The notes under the pieces were generated by a model. It worked only from the letters and a program-made list of their open reading frames with translations. It had not been told where the DNA came from and made no database searches. Positions 12,030 through 23,559 of a stretch of 64,000 nucleotides of DNA are shown here, one piece after another (position 1 is the stretch's first letter; each line of letters opens with the position of its first letter). A program made the translations under genes and the position numbers. Source of the DNA: Plantago major (Eukaryota; Streptophyta; Magnoliopsida; Lamiales; Plantaginaceae); assembly GCA_026545765.1 (NCBI GenBank), contig CM048839.1, positions 91,416,914-91,480,913 on the forward strand, given 5' to 3'.

Positions 12030-12246
12030 AAATGGATGTGAATCACTTGCTAGATTTTCCAGTGAAAACAATGAATGTTATGAAATTCGGAGCATAGAAG
12101 AAATGGTGGCGGATATCATTCAAAATCCGGTAGATGATAAAGCTGAGGATGATTCACTGATTTTGGAATCAGTTACTCGAAAAGAAGCATTGCAAGTGAC
12201 AACAACTCTTCAAAAATTAAAAGCTTTCAATTTTCATTTTCGATAG
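12030..12246 (+). pseudogene. Tigger/pogo-like (CENP-B-type) transposase C-terminal relic
   Basis: The frame from about 12061 to a stop at 12244-12246 reads SENNECYEIRSIEEMVADI, then DDKAEDDSLILESVTRKEAL and QVTTTLQKLKAF. The acidic patch followed by VTRKEALQVTTTLQKL is characteristic of the tail of plant Tigger/pogo-type transposase-like proteins. A frameshift seems to separate it from WMDVNHLLDFP just upstream (about 12030). Only a short C-terminal piece remains. Confidence 0.4.
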
Positions 12247-12293
12247 TGTTACTTTCTACCCCACTTGACTAATACTCACATAAGACACTCATA

Positions 12294-12560
12294 GGCTCTG
12301 TTTAGTACAAGCTTATTTGCTCGATGAGCTTATTTTCGTAATAAACATGTTACGTGATCACCTAACTTGTAGCTGATAAGTTTGTTCAGGAAGCTTATAA
12401 AAAATTTAAGCTAACTGATTTGTCTTACATACCATATTTAGCAAATCAACTAGCTTATCAACTAATTGATTTACTAAACACTTTTATAACAACCAACTAC
12501 CTTATCAGTTACCCAATCAGCTACCAGCTAGCTTATCAACTAGTTTTGATAAACAGAGCC
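12294..12560. mobile_element. Tourist-like MITE
   Basis: The ends are inverted: GGCTCTGTTTA at the left and TAAACAGAGCC at the right. They are flanked on both sides by the trinucleotide ATA, consistent with a 3-bp target duplication. The 267-bp interior is AT-rich and dominated by AGCTTATCAACTA-type motifs. No coding sequence. The following 12561-13351 region contains no recognised feature. Confidence 0.5.
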
Positions 12561-13351
12561 ATAGTTACAACTTTACTAACCCACAATCTCTAGTTTATTT
12601 ATTTTTTTAATTATTTCTTTGTTTAGATATTAGTTAACTTTCAACATTAACAACCCACTATCAATTTTTATTTGTTCTTTATTATTTTCCTATTTAAATC
12701 TCACACTTTACTTATGTTGTTGATATAAATTAAACGAGAAGCTTTTACCTGGACGGTGGAAGTACATAAGTACAAATTAATAGAGAAAGTTACATTTTGG
12801 TACTCCTGCAATTGACTCCCTTCACACATTGTCCATTTTATTTAAACAATAACGGATGCCCTTACAGTTAACCAAATCCCAATCCAACCCTCTTCTGCCA
12901 CACGACTTTTTATTGAATAAATTAATTTATTCATTAAAAAAAAAGGTAAACAAAAATCCACAAACCCATCTTCACTCCTTCTTACTTCCCTTCTTCCTCT
13001 TCTTTTCTTTCCTTTTCTTCTTCAAACCCTTCAAAATACAACTCTGTTTGGAGTTGTATTTAAAGCTTCAATTGGTGTTTGGTTGGTGTTTCATTTCAAT
13101 CTATAAGTTAAGCTTGTTTCGATTTGAAAGTACACAAAAACTCATCTTGTATTGAGAAAACTCAATTCTAGTTTGTACTATAATATAAACTGATTAAAAT
13201 ACCAAAACTTAATAAGTTTTATCGATAGCATAACTTGGCTCGTTGCCACAAAACAAGTTTGAGATTAATCCGATTATGACATTGTATGAGGTAAACAGTA
13301 ACCTTAATGAGGCGAGTATTCAGTATATGTCCAATTGGAACATACAATCAT

Positions 13352-14390
13352 CACTACTAAAAAAACAGCCTTTTAGCGACGGATAAATCCGTCGCTAAAA
13401 GGCTGCCGATCTGTCGCTAAATTCGTAGTGACGGATAATAAAGTCGTTACAATTTTCTTCGTCAGAATTGATTTTGTAACAGATAAATTATCCGTCGCTA
13501 ATTTGTAACGGATTAAAACGTTGACCAATACGTTGGGAATTAGTGATGGATCGTTTATCCGTCGCTAATTAAGGTGTTTTTTTTAATTTTATTTTAATCT
13601 GCAGATTTGGAGACGCATCGGATAAATCGACAATAATACAATAAATCGACAATTTTATACGGATATATAATAAATCGACAATTTTATACAATATTCAATA
13701 CGGATATACAATAAATCGACAAGTTTATATAATATTCAATTTCCAATATTCAATAATACAATATACAATATTCAATAATACAAAGAAGAAATTATACAAA
13801 ATTAATAAGAAATAATGAAAAAAAATATAGATCTTCACGAATTTCAACGGATCTTGGTGGATCTTGATGAATCGGACGAGATCTTGACAAATCGGACGAG
13901 ATCTTGGACGGTGTGTGGTGGTGGAGGCAGTGGTGGTGGTGGCGTGGTGGAGGCAGTGGAAAAAGGGAGATGGTGGTGGAGTACGGTGGTGTGGTGGTGG
14001 TGGTGTGAGGGAGGCAGTGGTGGAGTACGGTGGAGGCAGTGGTGGTGGAAGGGTGGTGGGAGGAGGTAGTGGTGGAGTACGGTGGTGTGGTGGTGGTGGT
14101 GTGAGGGAGGCAGTGGTGGAGTACGGTGGAGGCAGTGGTGGTGGAAGGGTGGTGGGAGGAAGGAGAGAAGGAATTGTGAGTGATGGGAGGAAGAGGAAGG
14201 AGTATATTAGGGTTTCTGCAGAACTTAGCGACGGATAGGTTTATCCGTCGCTAAATTTAGAGACGGATACCTAGTTTATCCGTCGCTAATTAGCGACGAA
14301 TTGAGCAAATCCGTCTCTAATCCGTGCCGATTCGTCGCTAAATAGCGACGGATAGTATCTGTCACCTATATCCGTCGCCATTTAGCTGTA
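13352..14390. mobile_element. CACTA (En/Spm) non-autonomous element, right end degraded
   Basis: The left end CACTACTAAAAAAACAG at 13352 is the classic CACTA terminus. It is followed by repeated, inverted TAGCGACGGAT / ATCCGTCGCTA motifs within about 200 bp. The same subterminal motifs recur at 14225-14380. The expected mirror-image terminus ending TAGTG is not visible, so the right end seems lost or mutated. The interior holds an AT-rich 'ataaatcgaca' repeat stretch (13620-13795) and a GGT-rich tandem repeat; there is no transposase. Confidence 0.7.
13981..14165 (+). repeat. 96-bp GGT-rich tandem repeat inside the CACTA fragment
   Basis: GTACGGTGGTGTGGTGGTGG at 13981 recurs at 14077, a 96-bp offset. 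The following GTGAGGGAGGCAGTGG and GGAAGGGTGGTGGGAGGA blocks are repeated too. About 1.9 copies are present. Frames across it translate to Gly/Val/Trp-rich nonsense and are not called as genes. Confidence 0.75.
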
Positions 14391-15223
14391 ATTACATTTT
14401 CCAAGACTTTGGCTAGAATCAATTAGACGCTGATTACTCTTTATAATCGTTGATTAAAATAACAATTGACGGCATACAATCAATCTGCGTCTTAAACACG
14501 GATAACTAGGTGTATGACGCACACTAACTCCTCATTATATATACAATCAACCATCACTTATTTTGCTCTCAAAATGGAATCGACGACATAGAATCAAACA
14601 CTTAAATCTTCTTGAGTTGCAATTTGTCAAAACCTAGCAAATAAAAAGAAAAAGATAAAACAAAGAAATATTGAAATAGAATTAAAAAAACTCAAAAACC
14701 AAAATATTCAATAGCATCTTCGTGAATAAGCCAACTTTGACCACCACATGAGTAAAATACTATGTCGTTAACTTTTGAACCTATTTGTAATATAATAAAT
14801 TACTCAGTTCATATTTTTTTAATATAACTATTGTTGTTGTTTAGGTTGAATATGTTATTAGCTTAAATGTTAGAGTTATCACGATAAATTTTACAAAATC
14901 ATTAATAACTTAGGTTGGGATTTTAGTGGTGAAAATCCCAGAAGTAGTTGATGAGCTTTCCAAAATTATGGAAGTTTGGGACAAAATGATTAGAAAAAAG
15001 AGTAAGTATGCCGAAAGACGGTCTCTAAATAACTATTTAGAGTGGGACTATGTTTTTAAGAAAATTATTGAGTTTATCAATCAAAATGTTTATGTTGTCA
15101 ATATCCATATTCTTTCTATATATAAAAAGATATATTTTGTTTACAAGATAAACGTTTTAATTAACATGGATGAGATCTAGAAAACACATGGACGTCTATA
15201 GAACTTCTCACTAAAGAACGAAG
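14391..15223. other. intergenic, nothing recognised
   Basis: AT-rich sequence between the CACTA fragment and the leader of the second chaperonin copy. An 84-codon open frame at 14926-15180 has no recognisable motif and degrades into low-complexity Ile/Lys/Tyr sequence. Confidence 0.4.
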
Positions 15224-15418
15224 ATGGAAATGGCGAGTAGTAATCCAACGGCTGAGATGAAAGGAAACTCAACTCTGACAGTAGTCACTCTTCTTCTTCT
15301 TCTTGTTCTACCTTGTTCCCTGCCAACTAAAAACCTAAACTCCAACTATACACACTCATCAACCAATCACGATAAACCCTCTCTCGACAAACCCCTGTTC
15401 CATCATCTTTCCAGCTAG
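15224..15418 (+). other. possible upstream ORF / leader exon of chaperonin copy 2
   Basis: A 64-codon open frame lies in the likely 5' leader of the second chaperonin gene. It starts MEMASSNPTAEMKGN, has a hydrophobic LTVVTLLLLLVLP stretch and ends 135 nt before the chaperonin ATG. The leader aligns partly with that of copy 1, where no such frame exists, so it is probably a leader, not a separate gene. Immediately after it, AG-GTATGTATGT (15419) looks like a splice donor and TTTAATCAG just before the ATG looks like an acceptor. A 5' UTR intron is therefore plausible. Confidence 0.3.
15242..15262 (+). promoter_or_regulatory. leader/promoter element shared with the first chaperonin copy
   Basis: Exact 21-nt match to 7125-7145, containing CCAACGGCTGAGATGAAA, at the equivalent side of the second gene. 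It supports duplication of the upstream region together with the gene. Confidence 0.45.
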
Positions 15419-15553
15419 GTATGTATGTATGTATGTATATCATATCTAATTATCCATTAATCCAATCCAATTCAATTCAATTGCATATCTGGTTTCGTAT
15501 TTCCACTCACAAATTATTATTCAAATTATGTTATTAAGGTTTAATCAGCTAAA

Positions 15554-18500
15554 ATGGCATCCGCTTTCTCCTCCTCCATTGGTTCCCTAGCTGCTTCCGG
15601 CAGCTTGATTGTGGACGACAAGCTCTCAGCCTCATCCAACAGATTATCTTCATTTGCTTCTCTACCCACTAATTCGTTTCGCACGAGGAAGACTGTTCCT
15701 CTACGGAAATCGCGTTCAATTCAGATTACAGCAGCTGCCAAGGACTTGTATTTCAACAAGGACGGTTCCGCAATTAAGAAATTACAGGTTTTTTCAAGTC
15801 CCTTGATTGATTTTATAGCTTTGTTTGCTATCTAGTTGACTAGTTGTGTTTCGCTTTGATTGATGGTGTGTTATGTAATTGTTAATTGTTGTTTCCAGAA
15901 TGGAGTGAACAAGCTTGCTGATTTAGTTGGTGTTACGCTTGGACCGAAGGGCCGAAATGTGGTTCTCGAGAGCACTTATGGTTCTCCTAAAATCGTTAAT
16001 GATGGTGTTACTGTCGCTAAGGAGGTATGCTCATCCTTACAATTGTTATGTGCCTTGTTGTGGAATTATCAGTGAGCTTGAGAATATGTTCATTTTGTAA
16101 TTGTGTTATACTAGGAAGCACCAGTACAAATAGTAATACAAATACAAATACGATGCGAGTACGAAAAATGGTAAAACTCAAAATATTAAAATACGAATAC
16201 GTAAAAATACGTTTTCGTTTCATACATATTTATATATATTTTAATAGTACCATGACTAGAAAAAACCAAAACAAGATAGTAACTACTACCTCCTACCTTC
16301 GTTGCATTAATAACTTCTTAAGTAGTTACTTTATCTAGGATTTAGGAAAATTAATATAGAAATAGTTTGTGTGGGGAATTATATTGATAAAGTGGTAAGT
16401 GGGTGAAAAAGTAGGAGAGGGATGAATAAAGCATTGATAAAGTAGGAATGAAAATAATAAAGAATTGGTAAGTGGGATGAAAACTTTCCTTTTATGGCTT
16501 AGGAAGTTTCTAATAGAACTCAAAATAAGGAAAGTTAGGAAAGTTTTAATGGAACGGAGGGAGTATCATAAGTCCCAAATAAATATTTAGATACATCAAT
16601 CTTGATACCCATCATCAAATTAGTAAAGAAAACAATACATTAATAAGGAAAACATAAATACAAAAAGGAAAAAAGAGAATAATACATAAAAATAAATAAA
16701 TACATATTTCTGGAGTATTCACAAGTACGCGTGTGCTATACGTATTGCATACGCATACAGTAATGGAAAAAAGTGTGCGTGTTTCATAAGTGTTATACTA
16801 TGGCATACATATCACTTCCGTATCCCAGATTTTGTGTGTGACGATCTGGTATCGATAAAACTGCTCAAATCCTGGGTGTCTGTTGTCATAATGTGAATGA
16901 AATGAACAACGGTGGTGTATTTTATGTCTATATAGGTTGAATTGGAGGACCCAGTGGAGAACATTGGTGCTAAATTGGTGAGGCAAGCAGCTGCAAAGAC
17001 TAACGACTTAGCTGGGGATGGGACGACAACATCTGTGGTCCTTGCACAAGGTCTTATATCTGAAGGTGTTAAGGTATGTTCAGTGATCTTTGTTTGTGCA
17101 AGTGTATGTCCCCAAAAATTTTGGATTCTACTTATTGCTGTCATAACATATACCGTGTTCAGGTAGTAGCAGCTGGTGCAAACCCTGTCCTTATCACTAG
17201 AGGGATTGAGAAAACTAGCAAGGCCTTGGTGGCTGAGCTCAAGGCGATGTCGAAAGAGGTATTTGTTACATTTTATAGTTTTCCTCAACATTTGTATGAG
17301 TGCAACTTGCTTTTGGCATGACCTGTAATAGTATAATTCAGTGGTTGGTAATTGGTGATTGCAATAGTTTCACTGACCAAAGGAGAAAAATTTCAGGTGG
17401 AGGACAGTGAACTAGCAGATGTTGCTGCAGTCAGTGCTGGAAACAACTATGAAGTGGGGCAAATGATTGCCGAGGCTTTGAGCAAAGTTGGTAGAAAGGG
17501 TGTTGTTACTCTTGAAGAGGGTACAAGTGCTGAAAACAGTCTCTATGTCGTTGAAGGAATGCAGTTTGACCGTGGTTATATATCTCCCTATTTTGTCACT
17601 GACAGTGAAAAAATGTCTGTGGAATATGAAAATTGCAAGGTAGGGATTTCTTAATTTAATTGAGAATAATTGGTTGCGCTTGTTGATGAAATTTTTAAGT
17701 TTCTTATGAAGTAATTTGTTTCTGCAGCTGTTACTTCTCGACAAGAAAATTGCAAATGCCAGAGACCTTATCAATGTATTGGAAGACGCTATTAAAGGTG
17801 GATATCCAGTTGTGATTGTTGCTGAAGATATCGAACAAGAAGCTTTAGGAACTCTTGTTGTGAACAAGTTGAGGGGAGCATTGAAGGTTGCGGCCCTGAA
17901 AGCTCCTGGCTTTGGTGGAAGAAAGAGTGAATATCTCGATGACATTGCAGTTTTGACTGGAGGTGACCTTTCCTTCCCCGCAGCGTATCGTCATATTTTT
18001 CCCTTTTTACTGTATTCCAACTTTTTATATGTTTTCAGTTTCTCACTTCATATTGTAGTTTGGCTAAATTTTTGTCTGGCCTACAGCAACTGTTATCAGG
18101 GATGAGATAGGGCTAAGCCTTGACAAGGCTGACAAGGAAGTTTTGGGCCATGCTGCAAAGATCGTGTTGACCAAGGATACAACAACAATTGTTGGTGATG
18201 GAAGTACCCAAGAAGAAGTGACTAAACGTGTTTCCCAGATCAATAAACAAATTGAGGTATGGCTGTTCTGCATTTGACTTTAATTGATGCTTCTTTTGGT
18301 GGTTATTGTAATAGTGAATAAGTGATTCATAATTTCATTACCAGGTGGCAGAACAAGACTATGTAATAGAGAGTCTGCAAGGAAGAATTGCAAAACTATC
18401 CGGAGGTGTTGCTGTGATCCAGGTAAATTTGTGTCAGCTAAAGTTTTCTTTTTCTAGAGCTGGTGTATCAGTGCTGGCCCACTTTTTGAGTACTTGCATG

Positions 18501-19829
18501 TTTGAACACTCAAGGTTGGAGCACAAACTGAGACTGAGCTAAAAGAGAAGAAGCTTAGAGTAGAGGATGCTCTCAATGCAACCAAGGTATCTAAAGACTA
18601 AAAGATTCTTGGTCCTACTTCTCAAGTAGATAATGAGTGTTTGTCTTTCTGATAATGAGCCTGTGCAATCTTCAGGCTGCTGTTGAGGAAGGGATTGTTG
18701 TTGGGGGTGGATGTGCATTGTTGAGACTCGCCTCCAAGGTCGATGCTATCAAGGAAACTCTGGAGAATGATGAGGAAAAGGTTAGTACCATGCGAATTTG
18801 ATTAGTTTGGAGCTGACACTGGATACCCTGATATTTTCTTACAGAAATCCTTGGTATTATGTTAATCTTTGTTGCTTGAACTTTGAAGTCTATATTAATA
18901 AGCTGATTGTTATTGCCAATGCATTGCAGGTTGGAGCAGACATTGTTAAAAAAGCTTTGAGTTACCCGTTGAAGTTGATAGCCAAGAATGCTGGAGTTAA
19001 TGGAAGTGTTGTAAGCGAGAAGGTACGTGGTTATTGCTTTTAGTATAGATGCATTAACATGAATCGTTTGATGAAATGATTCCTCATTCCCCTGTAGTAT
19101 CATAGTCATTGGAGTGACAATTCAATATGGGTTTCTTTTTAGGTGCTATCTAATGACAACCCAAAATATGGGTACAATGCTGCTACTGGACAGTACGAAG
19201 ATCTGATGGCTGCTGGAATAATTGATCCAACTAAGGTACGATTACCTGAATTATATAGATAAGCTCACATTTATAAGTGAAGAGGTTACCTGAACTTGAG
19301 GGAACATGGGTGTGTGCTTAAATGGGTCTAGATCCATTTGGGTTTCTTGTATCGTGTATCAACTTAACTGGTGTGGATTTGCAAGTCTATGGGGATAGCT
19401 TCGGATTATCTGGAGAAGATCTAGATAGCAGAGTTGTATAGTTCTTATTGCTGATAATGTATTTTTAGGGAAAAGGAATAATAAAATCATCTTTGCTTGG
19501 GATAATATATAAACAGTTCTAAACTCAGCCTGCTTTGTCCTGACCGTTATGCTCCTAGTATATGGGATGGAGGAGACTGAACCAGCTCTCATTTTATTGC
19601 TTCAGGTGGTTAGATGTTGCTTAGAACACGCTTCGTCCGTGGCAAAGATATTCTTGATGTCAGATTGTGTGGTGGTCCAGATAAAGGAGCCTGAACAAGC
19701 TGTTGCAGGCAGCCCCATGGACAACTCAGGTATACGATCTTATATTTGGTCATGTGTTTTGTTAATGCAGTTTCTTGGAGATTCGATTGCCTCAAAATTG
19801 TGATTGCCTTGTCAGGATATGGTTACTAA
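15554..19829 (+). CDS. CPN60B: chaperonin-60 beta subunit, chloroplastic (copy 2)
   Basis: Tandem paralogue of the gene at 7296-11018, same strand and intron positions. Exons: 15554-15787, 15899-16024, 16936-17073, 17163-17258, 17397-17639, 17728-17962, 18087-18256, 18345-18422, 18515-18586, 18676-18780, 18930-19022, 19143-19235, 19606-19729, 19816-19829. They give 1821 nt, or 606 aa. Exons 2 to 14 have exactly the same lengths as in copy 1; exon 1 is 9 nt longer. Motifs include [17 protein letters not shown] (transit peptide), [25 protein letters not shown] and the C-terminus PMDNSGYGY. Intron 2 is 911 nt against 411 in copy 1 because of a MITE-like insertion. Exon 8 is unusual: [15 protein letters not shown] where copy 1 has the family-typical [15 protein letters not shown]. 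No stop or frameshift, so probably functional. Confidence 0.95.
16286..16563. mobile_element. Stowaway-like MITE in intron 2 of chaperonin copy 2
   Basis: The right end GGAACGGAGGGAG followed by TA is a typical Stowaway terminus. The left end CTACCTCCTACCTTCG preceded by TA is a diverged partner. The 278-bp AT-rich interior has no coding content. Together with extra AT-rich sequence it accounts for most of the length difference of intron 2 between the paralogues. Confidence 0.5.
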
Positions 19830-21045
19830 GCGGGCTGGCTAACCTCTGAGAGAAGAGGCGTAATTAGACATAATTGCATGATGGTTCTCTGCTTGGCAAG
19901 CCTGCATGGAATATTAGTGAAATTAGGTTGGTGACTTGGTGGTAAGTTAGAGAAAGGAGTTAGATTGTAATCCTTCAAGGTTAGCTTGGTAGGAAATTGG
20001 ATTTGTAGAATTGTCAATTGATGTAGTATAATTTAGATAGTAAGTGGACTGCATCAGCAGTGTTATAGAATATACTTGATTTTACAATGGATTACATAAA
20101 TGATAGTAGTAGTGTTGTGAGATTATCCTATCTCAGTACTGATGAGATGACTTGCACTTGGAATTAGTTCTAGTGAAGATGTTATTTTGGGCCTTGCGGA
20201 GACCACAAGCTCAAGCTCGCATCTGGTACATAGCTTGCCAACACAAACCCATTGATGAAATAGATGGTTTGGGACTCTCAATGATGCATAACATCTGGAT
20301 GTGGCACATTTTGTCAAATAGGAGTAGTAATCTCTGATGGTCGAACATTAATCGATCAAGATATAATGGTGTGATTATTCGTGGACTCCATATTGGTATA
20401 TCAAGGCCCTGTAAGCCAGCATTAAACCAGCAAGACATCGTTTCGTTTTACCATCATGTGTGAGTGCTTGTAAATACATCCTGAAAATGAATGCAGTTCT
20501 ATTTCGTGTGTAGCACATAAACTCTGTAAAACATTGGGTTACAATTGATAAATTTTGTGATCGTGTCATATCCGGGTCCGGGCCAATCAACTGCCCCCCT
20601 TGTGGGTTAGGGATTTGTTCGACTCTAACATAATTTGTAATGCTCGGCCCAATAAATCAATCCTGACTTGTTGGGTAGGCACTTTTACCCTGAATTGTCT
20701 GCAAAATGATATTCTTGCTCCATATATTAGTAGTAGTACTAAACTAAACTTTAAACGCACTATAATCACCGGTCTTAAATCGAGGGACGCTTTTCTTTCT
20801 GAATTTTGATTTGGGTATCTTATTGGATTCTAACGAATGTCTGTATAATCTGGACTAGTCATTTAGGAAGAAGCAAGCAAGTTAGCACCACAAAAATAAA
20901 AGAGAGATCAAATTGAAGGGCTCACTAGAGCCACTAGTCACTCACTACTTTACCTGTAAATGTAATCTCTTTGGCGCTTCATCACTTCTATTCCGATCAT
21001 CTTCTTCCAAACACACACACAATCTTTCCTTGTGCTGTAATTTCC
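19830..21045. other. 3' flank of chaperonin copy 2 and spacer to the next gene
   Basis: The first 200 bp still show similarity to the 3' UTR of copy 1 (for example the TCCTTCAAGGTTAGCTTGG-like block near 19970). The rest to 21045 contains only short chance frames on both strands and no feature I can support. Confidence 0.4.
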
Positions 21046-23194
21046 ATGGCTGCCTCTCTGTTTTCCACTCCTCCACTACCCATCAAAACATCATCATCCC
21101 ACCACAAGCAAATGCTAAACCCCTCTTTCTGTTGGCTGCTAAAGCTAAGCCATTCCAACACCTACTATACTCCATCGTTCCTTACTAGCTCAATCACTTC
21201 CCCGAAACAATCGATTTTCGTTGCGAGGGCGTCCGATGAGACGCCGAAATCGGAAGAGTTCGAAGAGTATGAGGTCGAACTTGTTCAGCCGTACGGCCTC
21301 AGATTCACCAAGGGTAGAGATGGAGGTACCTATATTGATGCCATTGCGCCTGGAAGTAATGCTGATAACACTGGCATGTTTTCGGTTGGCGATAGAGTTA
21401 TTGCCACCAGGTATATCCATTTTTCTACTTCTGATTTAATTTCGTATCTGTAGCCATTGTGATAGAGTAGAGTTATTCAGTAAGTATTGTGACAAAAAAT
21501 GAGTCCGATTGTGATGATCCACGAGGTATACGACTTACTCATAGACTCGGTTTGTGGAAGAATGTGCGGATTTGATTTGGTGTAGCTAGTATTCATTCAC
21601 TGTAATTGATGATTGCATCCTGAATGCAGTGCGGTTTTTGGGGAGGAAATATGGCCTGCGGCTGAATACGGAAGGACAATGTATACCATTCGACAGAGAA
21701 TTGGCCCGCTGCTCATGAAAATGGAGAAGAGATATGGTAGGTTTTCCTGCTTTCTTTAAACCAATTTAGGAACATTTATATAGTAACGTGTATTTATCGT
21801 TTGTTGAGTGTTGTGGCTCATCAGGGAAGATGGAAAATACGGGCGAACTCACGGAAAAGGAGATTATTAGAGCTGAGAGGAACTCTGGAAATGTTACCAG
21901 CAAACTTAGAGAAATTCAAGTTAGTTTTGCTTGCTTTTTCTTTCTTTCTTTCTTTCCATATTTAGGCTATTATGCTTCGTTGTCATAAACTTATCGCTGA
22001 CTGTTGATGTATGTTAAAAATTTGACTTAACATAGATGCAAAACTACTTGAGGAAAAAGGAACAAAAGCAGGCCAGAGAAAAAGACCTGCGTGAAGGATT
22101 GCAGCTTTCTAAGTAAGACTTGGTAGTTTCACTTATAACGATTTGTTATATCTCTTCTCAAAGTGAGTGGTTATCAAATGTTTTCTTCTGTTAATGTTAC
22201 TCAAGGAGCGGCAAATATGAGGAGGCTTTGGAGAGGTTTGAGTCGGTATTAGGATTAAAGCCAGAGCCAAATGAAGCCGCGGTAGCTAGTTACAATGTGG
22301 CTTGCTGTTATTCAAAGCTTAATCAGGTAAACAATCAAACAATTTTTGCCAAGGCATGCTATCAGAGTGCAATCAATCATTCTTGTCGAATTTCACTAAA
22401 TGCCTAGAGCTGCAGGATTAGTATTCATTAGGATTGTAAGGTAAATATGTTGAGCTGTTCCACAACTGCCTTGAAGCATAATGTAGGAAACCTTAGTTGT
22501 GCTTTTCTTAAAGAATTTCCTAATGGTTAGTCTTCTTCTGTGTTGCAGATACAAGCTGCGCTCTCTGCCCTTAAGGATGCACTGGAAGCTGGATTCGAAG
22601 ACTTCAATGTAAGTTTGATCAACTGCTGATCCTATTGAAGTCCGGAGTTGTGTGACTGAAACATCATGTACATAAATATGTTACTGGTTTTGTAAACAAC
22701 TATAAAACAGCTTCTGGCGTATTTCCAACAAAAAACCATGGAAATGTTTCCAAAGGAAGCTTCTGCACAAACTTAAATACCAACTCTAATTTTCTCCCAA
22801 AAGTCACTTTTACCTGTTTTCTCAAAGTTTCACTACTTTTAAAAAAGCTCTGGTTAGTGAGAATACTCGCTTAGAGTTCTAGATGCATTCTAGCAACTAC
22901 CAAATCAGGACGGCGCGTGCATTCCATATGGTCAGATTCAAGCGTCTAATTTCATTTTGGGTACATGATGCATGCCAAAGCTGATGAGGATCAATATGCA
23001 TTATGATGTATTTGTCATGGAAGTAACAAGTTTTCTTCTTCTATGTTTGACAGAGAATCCGGACAGACCCTGACCTTGCCAATGTAAGGAAATCGGAGGA
23101 ATTTGACCCCCTCATGAAGAAGTATGATGAATCATTTATCAACGAAAATGCAATCAATGCCATCAAATCCCTATTTGGATTTAACAAGAAGTAG
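21046..23194 (+). CDS. MET1: MET1-like thylakoid-associated PDZ/TPR protein
   Basis: Seven exons join in frame: 21046-21410, 21630-21736, 21825-21919, 22036-22112, 22206-22326, 22549-22608, 23054-23194. They give 966 nt and 321 aa. The N-terminus MAASLFSTPPLPIKTSSS and the following Ser/Thr-rich region look like a chloroplast transit peptide. A PDZ-type domain follows (EVELVQPYGLRFTKGRDGG, then SVGDRVIATSAVFG, about residues 80-165). A charged helical stretch (YLRKKEQKQAREKDL) comes next, then TPR repeats (SGKYEEALERFESVLGLKP, VASYNVACCYSKLNQIQAAL). The C-terminus is NAIKSLFGFNKK. This architecture matches MET1/ZKT of Arabidopsis, a thylakoid protein known to assist photosystem II supercomplex assembly. 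An in-frame upstream ATG (20971) exists, but MAASLF is the more plausible start. Confidence 0.88.
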
Positions 23195-23559
23195 ATGCTG
23201 CTGTTACATACAAGCTAAGGTTTCATCCACAAATTTTCTTTTGAGAGTCCAATACAAGCAACAGTTACCACGTGAGGTAGAGACAGCCGAACCTAGACGA
23301 AAGAGCTGTCTGATAGCCTGTTTGTGAATTATGTGTATAGAATTAGCTCCCTGTGAGTATTCAATACAATTCGGATATCTTCTTGCAGTGACCAATTGTT
23401 TCAATTGTTAACCAATGAAGTGTATCTATTGTAACCCCATTGTAGAAGAAAAGACATAATATATCATGTTCAGTACATAACCATTTTTCTCACGGATTTA
23501 GAGTTTTATCAGGTCTCATTCATAAGCACTAGTTTTCCAGGATTTCATGCGGAACCAAT
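23195..23559. other. 3' flank of MET1-like gene, nothing else recognised
   Basis: Spacer between the plus-strand MET1-like gene and the minus-strand P450 cluster, probably containing the converging 3' ends. No further feature seen. Confidence 0.4.

Noticed and set aside
13815..14238. Open frames encoding Gly/Val/Trp-rich proteins in the GGT repeat
   Set aside because: Created by the low-complexity tandem repeat within a CACTA fragment; no domain and no conserved start.
14926..15180. 84-codon plus-strand frame before chaperonin copy 2
   Set aside because: No family resemblance and a low-complexity C-terminal half.
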